From contig JAMLHI010000004.1 in assembly GCA_023957235.1 (NCBI GenBank), positions 263,422-327,421 on the forward strand: DNA of 64,000 nucleotides, written 5' to 3'. This DNA is from Chitinophagales bacterium (GTDB taxonomy: Bacteria; Bacteroidota; Bacteroidia; Chitinophagales; JADIYW01). The notes beneath the pieces were generated by a model. The model was not told where the DNA came from, made no database searches, and saw nothing but the letters and a program-made list of their open reading frames with translations. Position 1 is the first letter of the stretch, and each line of letters starts with the position of its first letter. Made by a program: the position numbers and the translations under genes. Shown in pieces: positions 54,141-63,495 of this stretch.

Positions 54141-56557
54141 TTCTCTTCTTTTAGATTGTTAATAGCATCATGAATATTTTTATAAAAATGATGTCGATAA
54201 TATTTACCATCTGTCCATGCTTCAACAAATGTGTCGTATGCATTAGAACCTGGATTGCCAGATTGACCTCCGGGATACATACCATATCCCTGAATTTTGC
54301 CATTAGAAAAATCAATAATCAGACGTACTGAAGCTCCCCATCTCGATGAAGTTGCATTCACTATTCCAGCGTAACCTCCAATCTTAATATTTTTCTTAGA
54401 AAATGCGTCTATTTGAGCCAAATGAGATATAGAAGTGTTTTTGAAAAATCTAAACTCCTTTTGCTCTGGATGTCGGTTGAAATAGGCAATAGTAGAGTCA
54501 AAAGAAATATTTAATACATCTTGAAGTGTTTCATTTTTGTTTGTACCCTCGATATCAAATAATGGAAAGTTAGGGTGGTTTTTCATAATATTAATACTAG
54601 TATAAGATTCGGGATAGATGAAGTCAGCTTCATCTGTTTTCTTTAATTCATCCCATGCTAATGTTTCAAAATACGCCCACCATTTGTAAAAATAGGACGG
54701 AGCATCCGAATCATAATTAGTGATATAATTCCATTTTGTCAGTTTCTGTATGATTTCTTTGCCTTGTTCGTTTGTGGTGTTTTTTACAAATGGAAGCATG
54801 ATAGGTAAGGCTTCTCTAGCGTGAATACTCAAATTGTCATATTGAAGATTTTTCATGTCATCAATAGTAATGTCTTTTGATTGAGTAAGCACTTCATTGA
54901 TTCTTCGGTTTCTATAGTTTTCGTATTGAAAGCCCAAAATATAATAAGGATAATTTTTATCGACTGGAATCTGATTGGCTGAACTAGCAAATCCTCTCTC
55001 TGGGTTGAGAATGTATGGATTTTGTTGATTGGGAATAAAGTAGTTTAGAATATTTTTGACATTGGCATCTTTAAGATTTTGAATAAATTTTCCTTGTTCA
55101 GGATATCTTATCCAGAATCTCCCTTGCTCTTTTATTGCTATATTATTCTCTAAGTCTGCATATACAAAATTCTGTCCCGGACACCAATATTCATCTAGTG
55201 CTTTAAGGTAATCTTGGTGATTTTTAGCCTTATTTAATAAAAGGAAAGTCTTCAAATCATTGGAGGGCTTGAGGGCTGTCCAACTCATGACCAGATCGAG
55301 CTTATTTCTCTTGGTGTCAAATTGACTATCATAGACTATCGGGCCAATTTTAGTCCATTTAATGGTTTCGCTATGGTTTTTGCTTCCTTTAACTTTATAT
55401 GTTTCATTGATTTTTTCAAATATTTCCCATTTGTTTCCAATGAGATATTTTTCATTGCTTGCATCTGTTTCTACGGTGTACCAGTCTCTGACATCCATGC
55501 CAGCATTTGTAACTCCCCAAGCAATATGCTCATTGTAACCAATTACAATTCCTGGCGACCCTGGTAGTGTCACCCCATAGACATTAATACCTGGTGCGTT
55601 GAGTTGCATTTCATACCATATAGAAGGAAAACTAAGGCTTAAATGAGGGTCATTACACAAAATTGGCATTCCTGAAGATGTCTTACTTCCTGAAACCACC
55701 CAATTATTACTGCCCAATCCTCTTTGTGGCAAAAAGGGCTTGATTGGATTTTTGTACATCGCTACTTTTTCGTTGGGGTTTAATGAGGCATTAGCAGGTT
55801 TCAAAGGTGCTTGAAGTGGAATAAAGTGAAAAGGTGTACCGATAGGTATTATTGGGTCAGGAGAAGCTGGATAGTCTGGATATAAAATATCAAAAATTTC
55901 TCTACCAAATTTTTTCAGAGCATTGGTGTATTCAATATCATTATCTGTTCCAGTCAGGTCATTGGCCATGTATTTTAATAAAAGCGCACTATTAATAGGC
56001 TGCCATTCTTGAGGTTGATAGCCTAATAGTTTATATTCAATGGGGAGATAGCCTCTTTTTGCTTTTTTGATAAAAGCATTGACCCCTTGAGTGAAAGATG
56101 TAATAGGTGCTTTAGTCAGAGGGTCATTGGTCAATAGAGCGATTGATTCTTCAGCAGATTTCTTTAGACCTATTCTTCTATGGTAACGGTCAAGCTCCAA
56201 GGCTTTTTCCCCAACAAGTTCTGTCAATCTTCCTGATGCTACATAGGTGATAAATTCCATCTGCCATAATCTGTCTTGCGCCATGACATATCCTTGCGCA
56301 TAATATAAATCTTCTTCATTGTCGGCAAAAATATGAGGGATATGGTTTTCATCATAGATAATAGTCACCTTGCCATGAATAGCATTTATTTCGACTTGTT
56401 TGCCTTTGTTTTCTTGAATGTCAATATTAGACCAAAATCCATGAGAGGGGCTTAGCAGTTTGCCAATAGATGGAATACTGCCAATATTAGAGTTTAATAT
56501 CAGTACAAATATTACTGAAATGATAAAAATTACAACACCGATTAATTTTCTAGTCAT
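54137..56557 (-). CDS. Penicillin-acylase-family (S45) Ntn hydrolase
   Basis: 806 residues. An N-terminal helix (about 5-25) directs export. The alpha-subunit part includes VTIIYDENHIPHIFADNEED and YAQGYVMAQDRLWQMEF. The auto-cleavage site is GLGSNNWVVSG: the Ser becomes the N-terminal nucleophile of the beta subunit after maturation. NDPHLSLSFPSIWYEMQL and GSPGIVIGYNEHIAWGVTNA are classic S45 segments, and GYGMYPGGQSGNPGS closes the active site. The family cleaves amides, including penicillins and acyl-homoserine lactones; the substrate here is unknown. First gene of an operon with two small overlapping genes. Confidence 0.93.
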   Translation of the reverse strand: MTRKLIGVVIFIISVIFVLILNSNIGSIPSIGKLLSPSHGFWSNIDIQENKGKQVEINAIHGKVTIIYDENHIPHIFADNEEDLYYAQGYVMAQDRLWQMEFITYVASGRLTELVGEKALELDRYHRRIGLKKSAEESIALLTNDPLTKAPITSFTQGVNAFIKKAKRGYLPIEYKLLGYQPQEWQPINSALLLKYMANDLTGTDNDIEYTNALKKFGREIFDILYPDYPASPDPIIPIGTPFHFIPLQAPLKPANASLNPNEKVAMYKNPIKPFLPQRGLGSNNWVVSGSKTSSGMPILCNDPHLSLSFPSIWYEMQLNAPGINVYGVTLPGSPGIVIGYNEHIAWGVTNAGMDVRDWYTVETDASNEKYLIGNKWEIFEKINETYKVKGSKNHSETIKWTKIGPIVYDSQFDTKRNKLDLVMSWTALKPSNDLKTFLLLNKAKNHQDYLKALDEYWCPGQNFVYADLENNIAIKEQGRFWIRYPEQGKFIQNLKDANVKNILNYFIPNQQNPYILNPERGFASSANQIPVDKNYPYYILGFQYENYRNRRINEVLTQSKDITIDDMKNLQYDNLSIHAREALPIMLPFVKNTTNEQGKEIIQKLTKWNYITNYDSDAPSYFYKWWAYFETLAWDELKKTDEADFIYPESYTSINIMKNHPNFPLFDIEGTNKNETLQDVLNISFDSTIAYFNRHPEQKEFRFFKNTSISHLAQIDAFSKKNIKIGGYAGIVNATSSRWGASVRLIIDFSNGKIQGYGMYPGGQSGNPGSNAYDTFVEAWTDGKYYRHHFYKNIHDAINNLKEEK

Positions 56558-56704
56558 AAGATATTTTTATATCTACTTATAAATTTAATAAATAACTACA
56601 TTCTTACATAGTTACATTCATATAGATATTTATTTATGAGAGAAGAAAGTGAAAAATATATGTTTTTGTGCCAAGAATTGAAGATGGCCAATAAGGAATT
56701 AAAG

Positions 56705-57283
56705 TTATACTTTAATGATTCCTATCTCTTTCATTTTCCAAAAACAATCTGCTGTGGCTTGTATATCTGCCAATGCATTATGGGCGTTTTCAAAGCTCCG
56801 ATTGAATAACTTCATGTGCAATTCGTCTAATCTTGGCCATTTGTATTGATTGTATTTGCCAGGAATCGCACAATAATCGACTGAAGACATCATCGTACAC
56901 AATTTCTTCTTTTCAAGGATGATATTTTTAAAATTTTTTCTTAAAAATTCTGCTCCTAACACTTTTTCATCAAATGAAATATTATGACCTATCAATAGAG
57001 ATGAGGCTAGTATATTGTCATATAACTCATTGAGAACTATATTTAATTTCACACCTTCATCCATGGCTTTCTCTGTTGTTATTCCATGGATTCTGGAAGC
57101 TTCTAATGGGATAGTAAAACCTTCTGGTCTGATAATATATTCTTGGGTATCAATATGTTTTCCATGGGTATCATACAATATATAACCCACCTGAATGATT
57201 CTAGGCCAATTGTCAATTTGACTGGCTGGAGCATTCCAATTAATGGGTAATCCTGTAGTTTCTGTATCGAAAAAAAAATACAT
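56705..57283 (-). CDS. DnaQ-like 3'-5' exonuclease
   Basis: 192 residues from ATG 57283 (MYFFFDTETTGLP). A start at 57322 would add 13 residues and overlap the upstream gene. The DEDDh motifs are clear: ExoI FFFDTETTGLP with Asp and Glu, ExoII LIGHNISFDEKVL, ExoIII HNALADIQATADCF with the His and Asp. It lacks the polymerase-binding tail of epsilon subunits and is probably a stand-alone proofreading or RNA/DNA trimming exonuclease. The upstream unknown gene ends 8 nt before it, so the two are co-transcribed with nhaA. Confidence 0.9.
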   Translation of the reverse strand: MYFFFDTETTGLPINWNAPASQIDNWPRIIQVGYILYDTHGKHIDTQEYIIRPEGFTIPLEASRIHGITTEKAMDEGVKLNIVLNELYDNILASSLLIGHNISFDEKVLGAEFLRKNFKNIILEKKKLCTMMSSVDYCAIPGKYNQYKWPRLDELHMKLFNRSFENAHNALADIQATADCFWKMKEIGIIKV

Positions 57284-57291
57284 GATACCTA

Positions 57292-57822
57292 TTATGTTAG
57301 ATTGAAATGATATAATAACCAATCTTCTGTATTCAATGGCACTTCTGATTGGTCATTAATATGTGAAGCAAAAATTTTTTGCATTTCAGGTGTCAACAAA
57401 TAACAGCCTAGTTCATCATCTTTACCAATGAGATAAAATTGCTCTGAACTAGAACTACTTTGGGAGATAATCTCATTTACTTTATTAATCAGGAAGCATA
57501 ATTTTTTACCGTAATTTTTAATTCTTGGAATTTCTAGGTCTTGAATTTTTACGCCTAATTGTTCTAATGTAAGCTGAATTTCTTCAAGAAAAAAATCTGC
57601 AAAATCTTTTTCAGAAACACTATGATAGTCTATCATAATGTATCTTTTTTCTTTCCCAATACTAAAAAGTGTCTCGTCTAAAGTGGGGTTAAAGCACTGA
57701 ATTTTAAATCCAAACCACAAATCTTCTTTAATTTCCTCTATATCTTGAGGAGAGGAAAAATTGAAATAACCCAAACTTTCCAATTGACTAATTAGTCCAT
57801 TGATATGTTCTATGCTATGCAT
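57292..57822 (-). CDS. Hypothetical cytoplasmic protein
   Basis: 176 residues from ATG 57822, which overlaps the nhaA stop by 8 bp; an ATG at 57858 would overlap by 44 bp. The N-terminus MHSIEHINGLISQLESLGYF is helical. IKCFNPTLDETLFSIGKEKR is followed by a beta strand and by LEEIQLTLEQLGVKIQDLEI, and the final part is YLLTPEMQKIFASHINDQ. No signal, no known domain seen. Its position between nhaA and a DnaQ-like exonuclease gives no clear functional hint. Confidence 0.7.
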   Translation of the reverse strand: MHSIEHINGLISQLESLGYFNFSSPQDIEEIKEDLWFGFKIQCFNPTLDETLFSIGKEKRYIMIDYHSVSEKDFADFFLEEIQLTLEQLGVKIQDLEIPRIKNYGKKLCFLINKVNEIISQSSSSSEQFYLIGKDDELGCYLLTPEMQKIFASHINDQSEVPLNTEDWLLYHFNLT

Positions 57823-59149
57823 TATTGGTTTTCTTAGATATTGCAGAAAGATAGACATATCCTAAAATACCTCCAATTAAAGAAGCAGTAAAAATACCTA
57901 CTTTCGCTTGTGTAATATACAATGGATTGTCAAAAGCTAGTGAAGCAACAAAGATAGACATTGTAAATCCAATAGATGCCAAAATTCCTAATCCAATCAG
58001 GTTTTTAAATGTCATTCCTTCAGGTAATTTGCCTATGCCCAATTTGACCAGTAACATAGTTGAGCCAACTACTCCTATGACTTTCCCAAGCAATAATCCT
58101 AGTCCTACTCCAATAGCAATATGAGTAGAAAACAAGGTTTCTAATTCGAAATCTAAAGATATTCCTGCATTTGCAAGCGCGAAAATTGGAAGTACAACAA
58201 AAGTGGTGAATGGACTGAAAATATTAATTAGTTTTTGGAGAGGAGTCATTGCTAGTGAAGTATCATATTGAATCTCTTCCAGAATTTCCAATTGGTTTTC
58301 TTTTAATGTAGGTATTTGATCATCAGGATCTATTTGTTCAAAAGATTTTAATTTATTTTGAATCTCTTTGATATATTCTTTCTCCTTTAATATCACTTCT
58401 GCTGGTATGGTAAATGCAGCCAAAACAGCTGCGATAGTCGCATGAACACCTGACAATAAAAAGGCAGACCAAACTCCTCCAATTCCAATAATACCATAGA
58501 ATAATGCACTCCTAATTCCCAATTTATTTCCAATCAACATGATAGCAAAAAATGTAAGTCCTATAGAAAGATTGACGAGTGATACATCTGATGAATAAAA
58601 CAAAGCAATCACTAATACGGCTCCCATATCATCTACGATAGCAAGTGCCAATAGAAAAATTTTGAGCGAAAGAGGAACTTTGTTGCCTAAAAACATCAAT
58701 ACTCCTAAAGCAAAAGCAATATCGGTGGCTGTAGGAATTCCCCATCCATGGTGAGTGTCAGGATTGGCATTAAAGATGAGATATATAGTTGCTGGTCCTA
58801 TCATTCCTCCAATGGCGGCTACAATAGGAAGCATAGCTTTTTTAGGTTGAGCTAATTCTCCTGCTACAAATTCTTTTTTCAATTCTAATCCAACAACAAA
58901 AAAGAAAATGGCCATTAAACCATCATTTATCCAATGAAGAATACTATGCTCTAAATAAGTTTTTCCATCAAATTGAAATCCTAAAGTGTTCTCTAGAAAA
59001 TGATGATATAAATCTTTTAATGGTGAATTGGCAAGTATTAATGCAGTAACAACACTGATAAAAAGGATGATACTCCCTGATTTTTCATATTTTGTCAATT
59101 GCCTGAAAGGAGCAACTATTTTATCAATAGGTTTATTTTTTGTTGCCAT
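57815..59149 (-). CDS. nhaA: Na+/H+ antiporter NhaA
   Basis: 444 residues, slightly longer than the E. coli protein. Twelve or so membrane segments. The essential features are present: HGWGIPTATDIAFALGVLMF with the acidic residue of the ion path, and FLLALAIVDDMGAVLVIALF with the Asp-Asp pair that binds Na+ or H+. FWNDGLMAIFFFVVGLELKK-like HWINDGLMAIFFFVVGLELK near residue 70 is the family hallmark. A ~40-residue hydrophilic insert (KEKEYIKEIQNKLKSFEQID region) lies in the middle and is longer than usual. It extrudes sodium and helps pH homeostasis. Confidence 0.95.
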   Translation of the reverse strand: MATKNKPIDKIVAPFRQLTKYEKSGSIILFISVVTALILANSPLKDLYHHFLENTLGFQFDGKTYLEHSILHWINDGLMAIFFFVVGLELKKEFVAGELAQPKKAMLPIVAAIGGMIGPATIYLIFNANPDTHHGWGIPTATDIAFALGVLMFLGNKVPLSLKIFLLALAIVDDMGAVLVIALFYSSDVSLVNLSIGLTFFAIMLIGNKLGIRSALFYGIIGIGGVWSAFLLSGVHATIAAVLAAFTIPAEVILKEKEYIKEIQNKLKSFEQIDPDDQIPTLKENQLEILEEIQYDTSLAMTPLQKLINIFSPFTTFVVLPIFALANAGISLDFELETLFSTHIAIGVGLGLLLGKVIGVVGSTMLLVKLGIGKLPEGMTFKNLIGLGILASIGFTMSIFVASLAFDNPLYITQAKVGIFTASLIGGILGYVYLSAISKKTNNA

Positions 59150-59265
59150 TTGAATTTTTTAGCTTGAAAATTAGTAGAAAATTTTGTTTGATAGATAATA
59201 TAGAAATAAACTTAATGTTAAATCATTTCTTTAACCTATCCTAGATGATTGTTTGAACTTGAAAA

Positions 59266-60483
59266 TTATTTAGCAAACTCAGGAAACAGTAACTGATACT
59301 TCTCCAATCCTTTTTCTAAGCATCTGACCGCTTTTTTTAATTCTTCAACTTGAAGTACATAAGCCATTCTTACTTCATTTTTTCCAAGTCCTTCAGTAGA
59401 ATAAAAACCAGTACCAGGAGCCATCATTACCGTACCTCCTTCATAAGAAAAGGATTCTAATATCCATTGGCAAAAATGATCGCTGTCTCTTATTGGTAAT
59501 TGTACCATGCAATAAAATGCACCTTTGGGTGAATGACATTTAACTCCTTTAATAGAATTGAGACCATCAACTAATGTGTCTCTACGGAGGATATATTCCT
59601 TATTGACAATTTTAAAATATTCATCATTGACATTAAATAATGCTTTTGAACCAATTTGTTCAACTGTTGGAGGACTTAAACGTTGTTGTGCAAATTTGAG
59701 TATGGTATCAAGGACATCTTTGTTTTTTGTTACGACTGTGCCAATTCGAGCACCACAAGCACTATATTTTTTAGACATTGAGTCTATCATAATAACGTTT
59801 TGCTCAATTTCAGGGTAGCTCAACATACTTTTATAAGGAATGTCAGAATAACTAAATTCTCTATACACTTCATCGCTTATAATAAAAATATTGTGTTTTA
59901 AAGCTATATCTTTAAGTCTATCCAATTCGTCATCTGAATATCTGTAACCTGTAGGATTATTTGGATTGCAAATTAAAATCGCTTTAGTTCGTTCTGAAAT
60001 CGCTTTCTCAAAATCATCAATTGAAGGCAATGAAAACTGATCTTCAAAATGGGTGGTTATGGCTTTCATGATGACACCAGCACTCTTTGCATAGCCAACA
60101 TAATTGGCATATAATGGTTCTGTTCCTATAATTTCATCACCTGCATCAAATATAGATAACATCGTAAATAGTAGAGCTTCTGACGCCCCAGTTGTAATTA
60201 AGATGTCTTCAAAATTGATATGAGGTAGCCCTCTTTTTTCAGAAAAATATTTAGCATATTCTATTCTCAAGTCATCAAAGCCGCTAGATGGGCTATATGC
60301 AAGTACTTTGAGATTAATATTTTTTACAGCGTCCCAAAACTCTTGAGGAGTTTCAATATCTGGTTGCCCTATGTTCAAATGATAAATATGAATACCGTTC
60401 TTCTTTGCTTGCTCAGCAAAAGGAGTCAGTTTTCTAATAGGAGAGGAAGGCATTGATAGCCCTCTGTTGGAAGGAGTCGGCAT
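59266..60483 (-). CDS. PLP-dependent class I/II aminotransferase
   Basis: 405 residues from ATG 60483 (MPTPSNRGLSMPSSPIRKL); the ATG at 60513 would add ten residues and lies upstream of the promoter-like box. The fold type I motifs are HLNIGQPDIETP for substrate, GASEALLFTM for the PLP phosphate, ICNPNNPTGYRY with the Asn, ISDEVYREF with the Asp/Tyr and MIDSMSKKYSACGARIG with the Schiff-base Lys. It resembles aspartate/aromatic aminotransferases of the AspB type. Amino-acid specificity is not inferable. A -7 box ends 8 nt before the start. Confidence 0.92.
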   Translation of the reverse strand: MPTPSNRGLSMPSSPIRKLTPFAEQAKKNGIHIYHLNIGQPDIETPQEFWDAVKNINLKVLAYSPSSGFDDLRIEYAKYFSEKRGLPHINFEDILITTGASEALLFTMLSIFDAGDEIIGTEPLYANYVGYAKSAGVIMKAITTHFEDQFSLPSIDDFEKAISERTKAILICNPNNPTGYRYSDDELDRLKDIALKHNIFIISDEVYREFSYSDIPYKSMLSYPEIEQNVIMIDSMSKKYSACGARIGTVVTKNKDVLDTILKFAQQRLSPPTVEQIGSKALFNVNDEYFKIVNKEYILRRDTLVDGLNSIKGVKCHSPKGAFYCMVQLPIRDSDHFCQWILESFSYEGGTVMMAPGTGFYSTEGLGKNEVRMAYVLQVEELKKAVRCLEKGLEKYQLLFPEFAK

Positions 60484-60491
60484 AGTAATTA

Positions 60492-60499
60492 CAAAAATA
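60492..60499 (-). promoter_or_regulatory. -7 box of the aminotransferase gene
   Basis: TATTTTTG on the minus strand ends 8 nt before the ATG at 60483. The expected leader is nil or a few bases. Confidence 0.5.
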
Positions 60500-60553
60500 T
60501 AAACTCCATACACTATTTAGTAGGGAGTTGATAAGATATTTATGTTAAAGTGA

Positions 60554-60979
60554 TTAATTCCCAAAAATGGAAGGCTTTGCATTCTCTACACTATTTGCTT
60601 GAACTGCTTCACCTGTAATGTATAGTGTAATTGTTTCTCCATCTGCGGTTTTTACTGTAACAGATTTTCTATATTTCCCTTCTCTTGCCATATTGTATTG
60701 TGCTTTAACAAATCCTTTCTGACCGGGTAAGACTGGTTGTTTGGACCATGATGGAGTAGTGCAACCACAAGAAGCTTTGACTTCTGACAATATCAATGGT
60801 TTATTACCAATATTTGTAAATTCAAATTCATAGGTTACTGGCTTGCCTATGGGTAAGATTCCAAAATTATGTTCTTGTTTAGAAAAGCTAATTTTTGAAT
60901 TGAGATTTAATTCTGTCTGTGCATTTGAAATACCTGCACTCAAAAATAAAATGGAAAGTAGGGTAAATAAATATTTCAT
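60554..60979 (-). CDS. DUF1573 exported protein
   Basis: 141 residues. Signal peptide MKYLFTLLSILFLSAGISNA. The DUF1573 core is ISFSKQEHNFGILPIGKPVT, YEFEFTNIGNKPLILSEVKA, SCGCTTPSWSKQPVLPGQKG and FVKAQYN, an ASH/Ig-like fold with the paired Cys in SCGCT. Such periplasmic proteins are very common in Bacteroidota and of unknown function. It lies 70 bp upstream of the aminotransferase start, on the same strand, with its own promoter-like box 29 nt before the ATG. Confidence 0.9.
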   Translation of the reverse strand: MKYLFTLLSILFLSAGISNAQTELNLNSKISFSKQEHNFGILPIGKPVTYEFEFTNIGNKPLILSEVKASCGCTTPSWSKQPVLPGQKGFVKAQYNMAREGKYRKSVTVKTADGETITLYITGEAVQANSVENAKPSIFGN

Positions 60980-61007
60980 GTCAATTGTTTATTGTTGATT
61001 TCGACTA

Positions 61008-61015
61008 CAAAATTA
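61008..61015 (-). promoter_or_regulatory. -7 box of the DUF1573 gene
   Basis: TAATTTTG on the minus strand, 28 nt before the ATG. No clear -33 element was seen. Confidence 0.45.
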
Positions 61016-61173
61016 TACCATATTTATATTTATATCTATAATTAACTTTAATTTATTACTTCTTGTTTGTTTTAAAGTGTTTGTGTAAAGGAATGTTAAT
61101 TTTTTTTCTGCAATTAAACTTATAAGAGTGGCGAACATCTTAAAAGATATTCAAACACTAAAAAAGAAGAAAT

Positions 61174-61614
61174 ATGAATAAGACAATGAAATTTTTTGCT
61201 GTAAGTGCAATGTTCTTTTCTGCATTTTTCATGACTGTAAATGCTCAAAATTACGGCCCTAAGAATCCTCAATATAAAAAAGAGTTTTCACAGAAATCTC
61301 CTGAAGAAAGAGCTAATATTTTTGTAAATCGTTTAAACGAAAAAATCACTCTTTCTGAACAACAAAAGAAGGAAATTTATACAATTAAACTGAATGAAAT
61401 AAAAGCTCATCAGGTGCTGATGCAACAACAAAAAGACCTAAAACTGAAAGCAAAAGGAGATCTGGAAAAGATTTTAACTCCAGAACAAAAAACAAAATTA
61501 CAGGAGTTAAAAGCCAATAGGACGGAAAACTTTAAAGGGAAACCCTATCCCAATAGACCGGCTCCTTATCATCAGGGACAGAAAGGAAACAGCCCTACAA
61601 GTCCTGATAAGTAA
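61174..61614 (+). CDS. Periplasmic LTxxQ-like (Spy/CpxP-like) helical protein
   Basis: 146 residues. Signal peptide MNKTMKFFAVSAMFFSAFFM ends near NAQNYG. The mature part is an all-helical hairpin with two copies of the LTxxQ pattern: ITLSEQQKKEIYTIKL and ILTPEQKTKLQELKA, as in Spy/CpxP-type periplasmic chaperones and metal-responsive regulators. The linker AHQVLMQQQKDLKLKAKGD lies between them. The tail is Pro/Gly-rich and positively charged. AAAAAAGAAGAAAT precedes the ATG. It is followed by a terminator and may respond to envelope stress, by family analogy. Confidence 0.78.
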   Translation: MNKTMKFFAVSAMFFSAFFMTVNAQNYGPKNPQYKKEFSQKSPEERANIFVNRLNEKITLSEQQKKEIYTIKLNEIKAHQVLMQQQKDLKLKAKGDLEKILTPEQKTKLQELKANRTENFKGKPYPNRPAPYHQGQKGNSPTSPDK

Positions 61615-61633
61615 ATATCTTTCCTAATCTTCT

Positions 61634-61665
61634 ATAGCCGTCATTATACAATGGCGGCTATTTTT
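61634..61665 (+). terminator. Terminator between the LTxxQ and GNAT genes
   Basis: ATAGCCGTCATT and AATGGCGGCTAT pair around ATAC (one G-U) before a T run. It overlaps the last codons of the convergent GNAT gene. Confidence 0.85.
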
Positions 61666-62366
61666 GTGCTGATATTAGCTATATGCTGAGTTTCTACGTC
61701 AAATATTTTATATACTGGATAATAGACCATTACTGAATAATGCGAGTCAGAACTTTGTTTTTGAATTAAATCAATATAATTAACCCAGCTATTACATCCT
61801 TCAATAAATAACTGATCTTTCAATATTTCATTAAAAGATACAGTTTTATAACCCAATTCTAAATTGACAGCCTTTACTGCAGGATTGGCACTTATACTAA
61901 AAATAGCAGATAGAGGAAACTTGACTCTGGACAACTCAAACAGTTTTGTTTTTATCAATTTAGAAACTCCTATCCCTCTGTATTTATTTTTTACTATCAG
62001 ACAAGTATTCGCAACATACATCTGATGTTGCCATACTTCAAGGCAAGCAAATCCCAACCACTCCCCACTTGTGGGATGAATGGCTATGACTGCCAGTCCA
62101 TTAAGAATTTTATCAAAGATGTATTGTGGTGAACGAAGAGCAATCCCTGTTTGTCTCTGTTCAGAAGAGAGATTGATTTCATTAGCTATTTCTGTAGCCC
62201 ACTTCAGATCTTCAGAAGTGGCTAAACGTATATTATAATTAATTGAAGGGTTCAAGGCGTTAGTTTTAAAGTGGTAAAAGTCGTTTGGAAATAAGATTGA
62301 GAAATCTTGAATCACAAAGATGTGATTGAGCAACTCTAGCCACGCCTCAATAAAAATGAAATACAA
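61644..62366 (-). CDS. GNAT-family N-acetyltransferase
   Basis: 240 residues. The acetyl-CoA site is IVKNKYRGIGVSKLIKTKLF (R/Q-x-x-G-x-G/A pattern) and the fold starts near NIRLATSEDLKWATEIANEI. GFACLEVWQHQMYVANTCLI is the central strand pair and ELGYKTVSFNEI the last conserved segment. The first ~45 residues are an unusual hydrophobic extension; the true start may be internal but no better ATG is present. Substrate unknown. Convergent with the LTxxQ-like gene. Confidence 0.82.
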   Translation of the reverse strand: MYFIFIEAWLELLNHIFVIQDFSILFPNDFYHFKTNALNPSINYNIRLATSEDLKWATEIANEINLSSEQRQTGIALRSPQYIFDKILNGLAVIAIHPTSGEWLGFACLEVWQHQMYVANTCLIVKNKYRGIGVSKLIKTKLFELSRVKFPLSAIFSISANPAVKAVNLELGYKTVSFNEILKDQLFIEGCNSWVNYIDLIQKQSSDSHYSVMVYYPVYKIFDVETQHIANISTKIAAIV

Positions 62367-62613
62367 AACACATATTTCGCTTTAATATCTTTGGGAGATA
62401 TCTTAGAAAATAGTGAGAAATGGATTTTTTCTGTATTCACTTTTTAATTTGTAGAAGCAAATATAATTTTTATTGGATTCATTATTGTCATGAGAATTTC
62501 ATAAATGAAGATTAAGCCAATTATATTTTATGAATTTCAATCTCATTAGATTTAGTTAGAATATAATTAAATTTTTTTTAATTAACTTTCCTACACTAAA
62601 CACGCAATTAAAG

Positions 62614-63471
62614 ATGAATAATTTACGATTTAAGCTATTCCATATTAGTATTTTTTGTTGCCTATTAATATTGTCTTGTAAAAAAGACGATGAAGAAGGA
62701 AAGAAGACTCCTCCAGTCAAAGAGCCTCCAGTTGCTAATGTTGATTTCCCAAAGTTATTTGATGATAGTCATCAGATGGTTGTTATTGCTCATCGTGGAG
62801 GTGGAAGCGGTCTTGCTGAAAATACTATCGAAGCATTTGAAAGTGCGATAGCTGAAGGTGTAGATTATGTTGAGATTGACCTGAGGACGACAAAAGATAG
62901 TGTTTTGGTCATTATGCATGATTCGGATATAGATGCAACGACCAATGGTACAGGAAATGTCAGAGATATGACTTGGGAAGAGTTAAGTCAATATAAGGTC
63001 AATGGAAAATATGATATTCCTAGGCTTGAAACAGTATTGAATACTTGCAAAGGAAGAGTGAATATCTATGTAGATTTTAAAGATGCTGACCCAGAGCAAA
63101 CTTATACTGTGATTAAAGCTCATAATATGGAAGCTCATTTTGTGCTGTATCTCAATAGTGTTGATAAATTAAAAGGATGGAGGGCAGTGGCTCCAAGAGT
63201 GCCAGCCATTGGGAGTATTCCATTGAATGCTAATCCTTCTGAAATAGAGAAAATTTTAGCTGACGCTGACTATGATATTATCGACAATGCATACAATCCT
63301 GCTGTTGTTCAGGCTTTACATCAAAAAGGTAAGAAAGTGTGGCTGGACATTGAAGGCCCATGGGAAAATCCAAATATGTGGAATACTATTTTAGGATTTG
63401 GAGTGGATGGACTTCAAACAGATAAATCCAAACCATTGATAGATTTTTTGATTAAGAACAATAAGAGATAG
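62614..63471 (+). CDS. Glycerophosphodiester phosphodiesterase-family lipoprotein
   Basis: 285 residues. The lipoprotein signal ends LLILSCKKDD. The GDPD barrel starts with VVIAHRGGGSGLAENTIEAF (catalytic His-Arg and Glu), followed by GVDYVEIDLRTTKDSVLVIM with the metal-binding Glu-Asp and MHDSDIDATTNGTGNV with the second His. VNIYVDFKDADPEQ holds a further acidic ligand, and VWLDIEGPWENPN and LGFGVDGLQTDKSKPL are the final strands. It would cleave glycerophosphodiesters from lipids in the periplasm and yield glycerol 3-phosphate. The active site looks complete. It converges on the FkbM gene. Confidence 0.92.
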   Translation: MNNLRFKLFHISIFCCLLILSCKKDDEEGKKTPPVKEPPVANVDFPKLFDDSHQMVVIAHRGGGSGLAENTIEAFESAIAEGVDYVEIDLRTTKDSVLVIMHDSDIDATTNGTGNVRDMTWEELSQYKVNGKYDIPRLETVLNTCKGRVNIYVDFKDADPEQTYTVIKAHNMEAHFVLYLNSVDKLKGWRAVAPRVPAIGSIPLNANPSEIEKILADADYDIIDNAYNPAVVQALHQKGKKVWLDIEGPWENPNMWNTILGFGVDGLQTDKSKPLIDFLIKNNKR

Positions 63472-63495
63472 TGAATATCCAATTTTGAGATAAAA

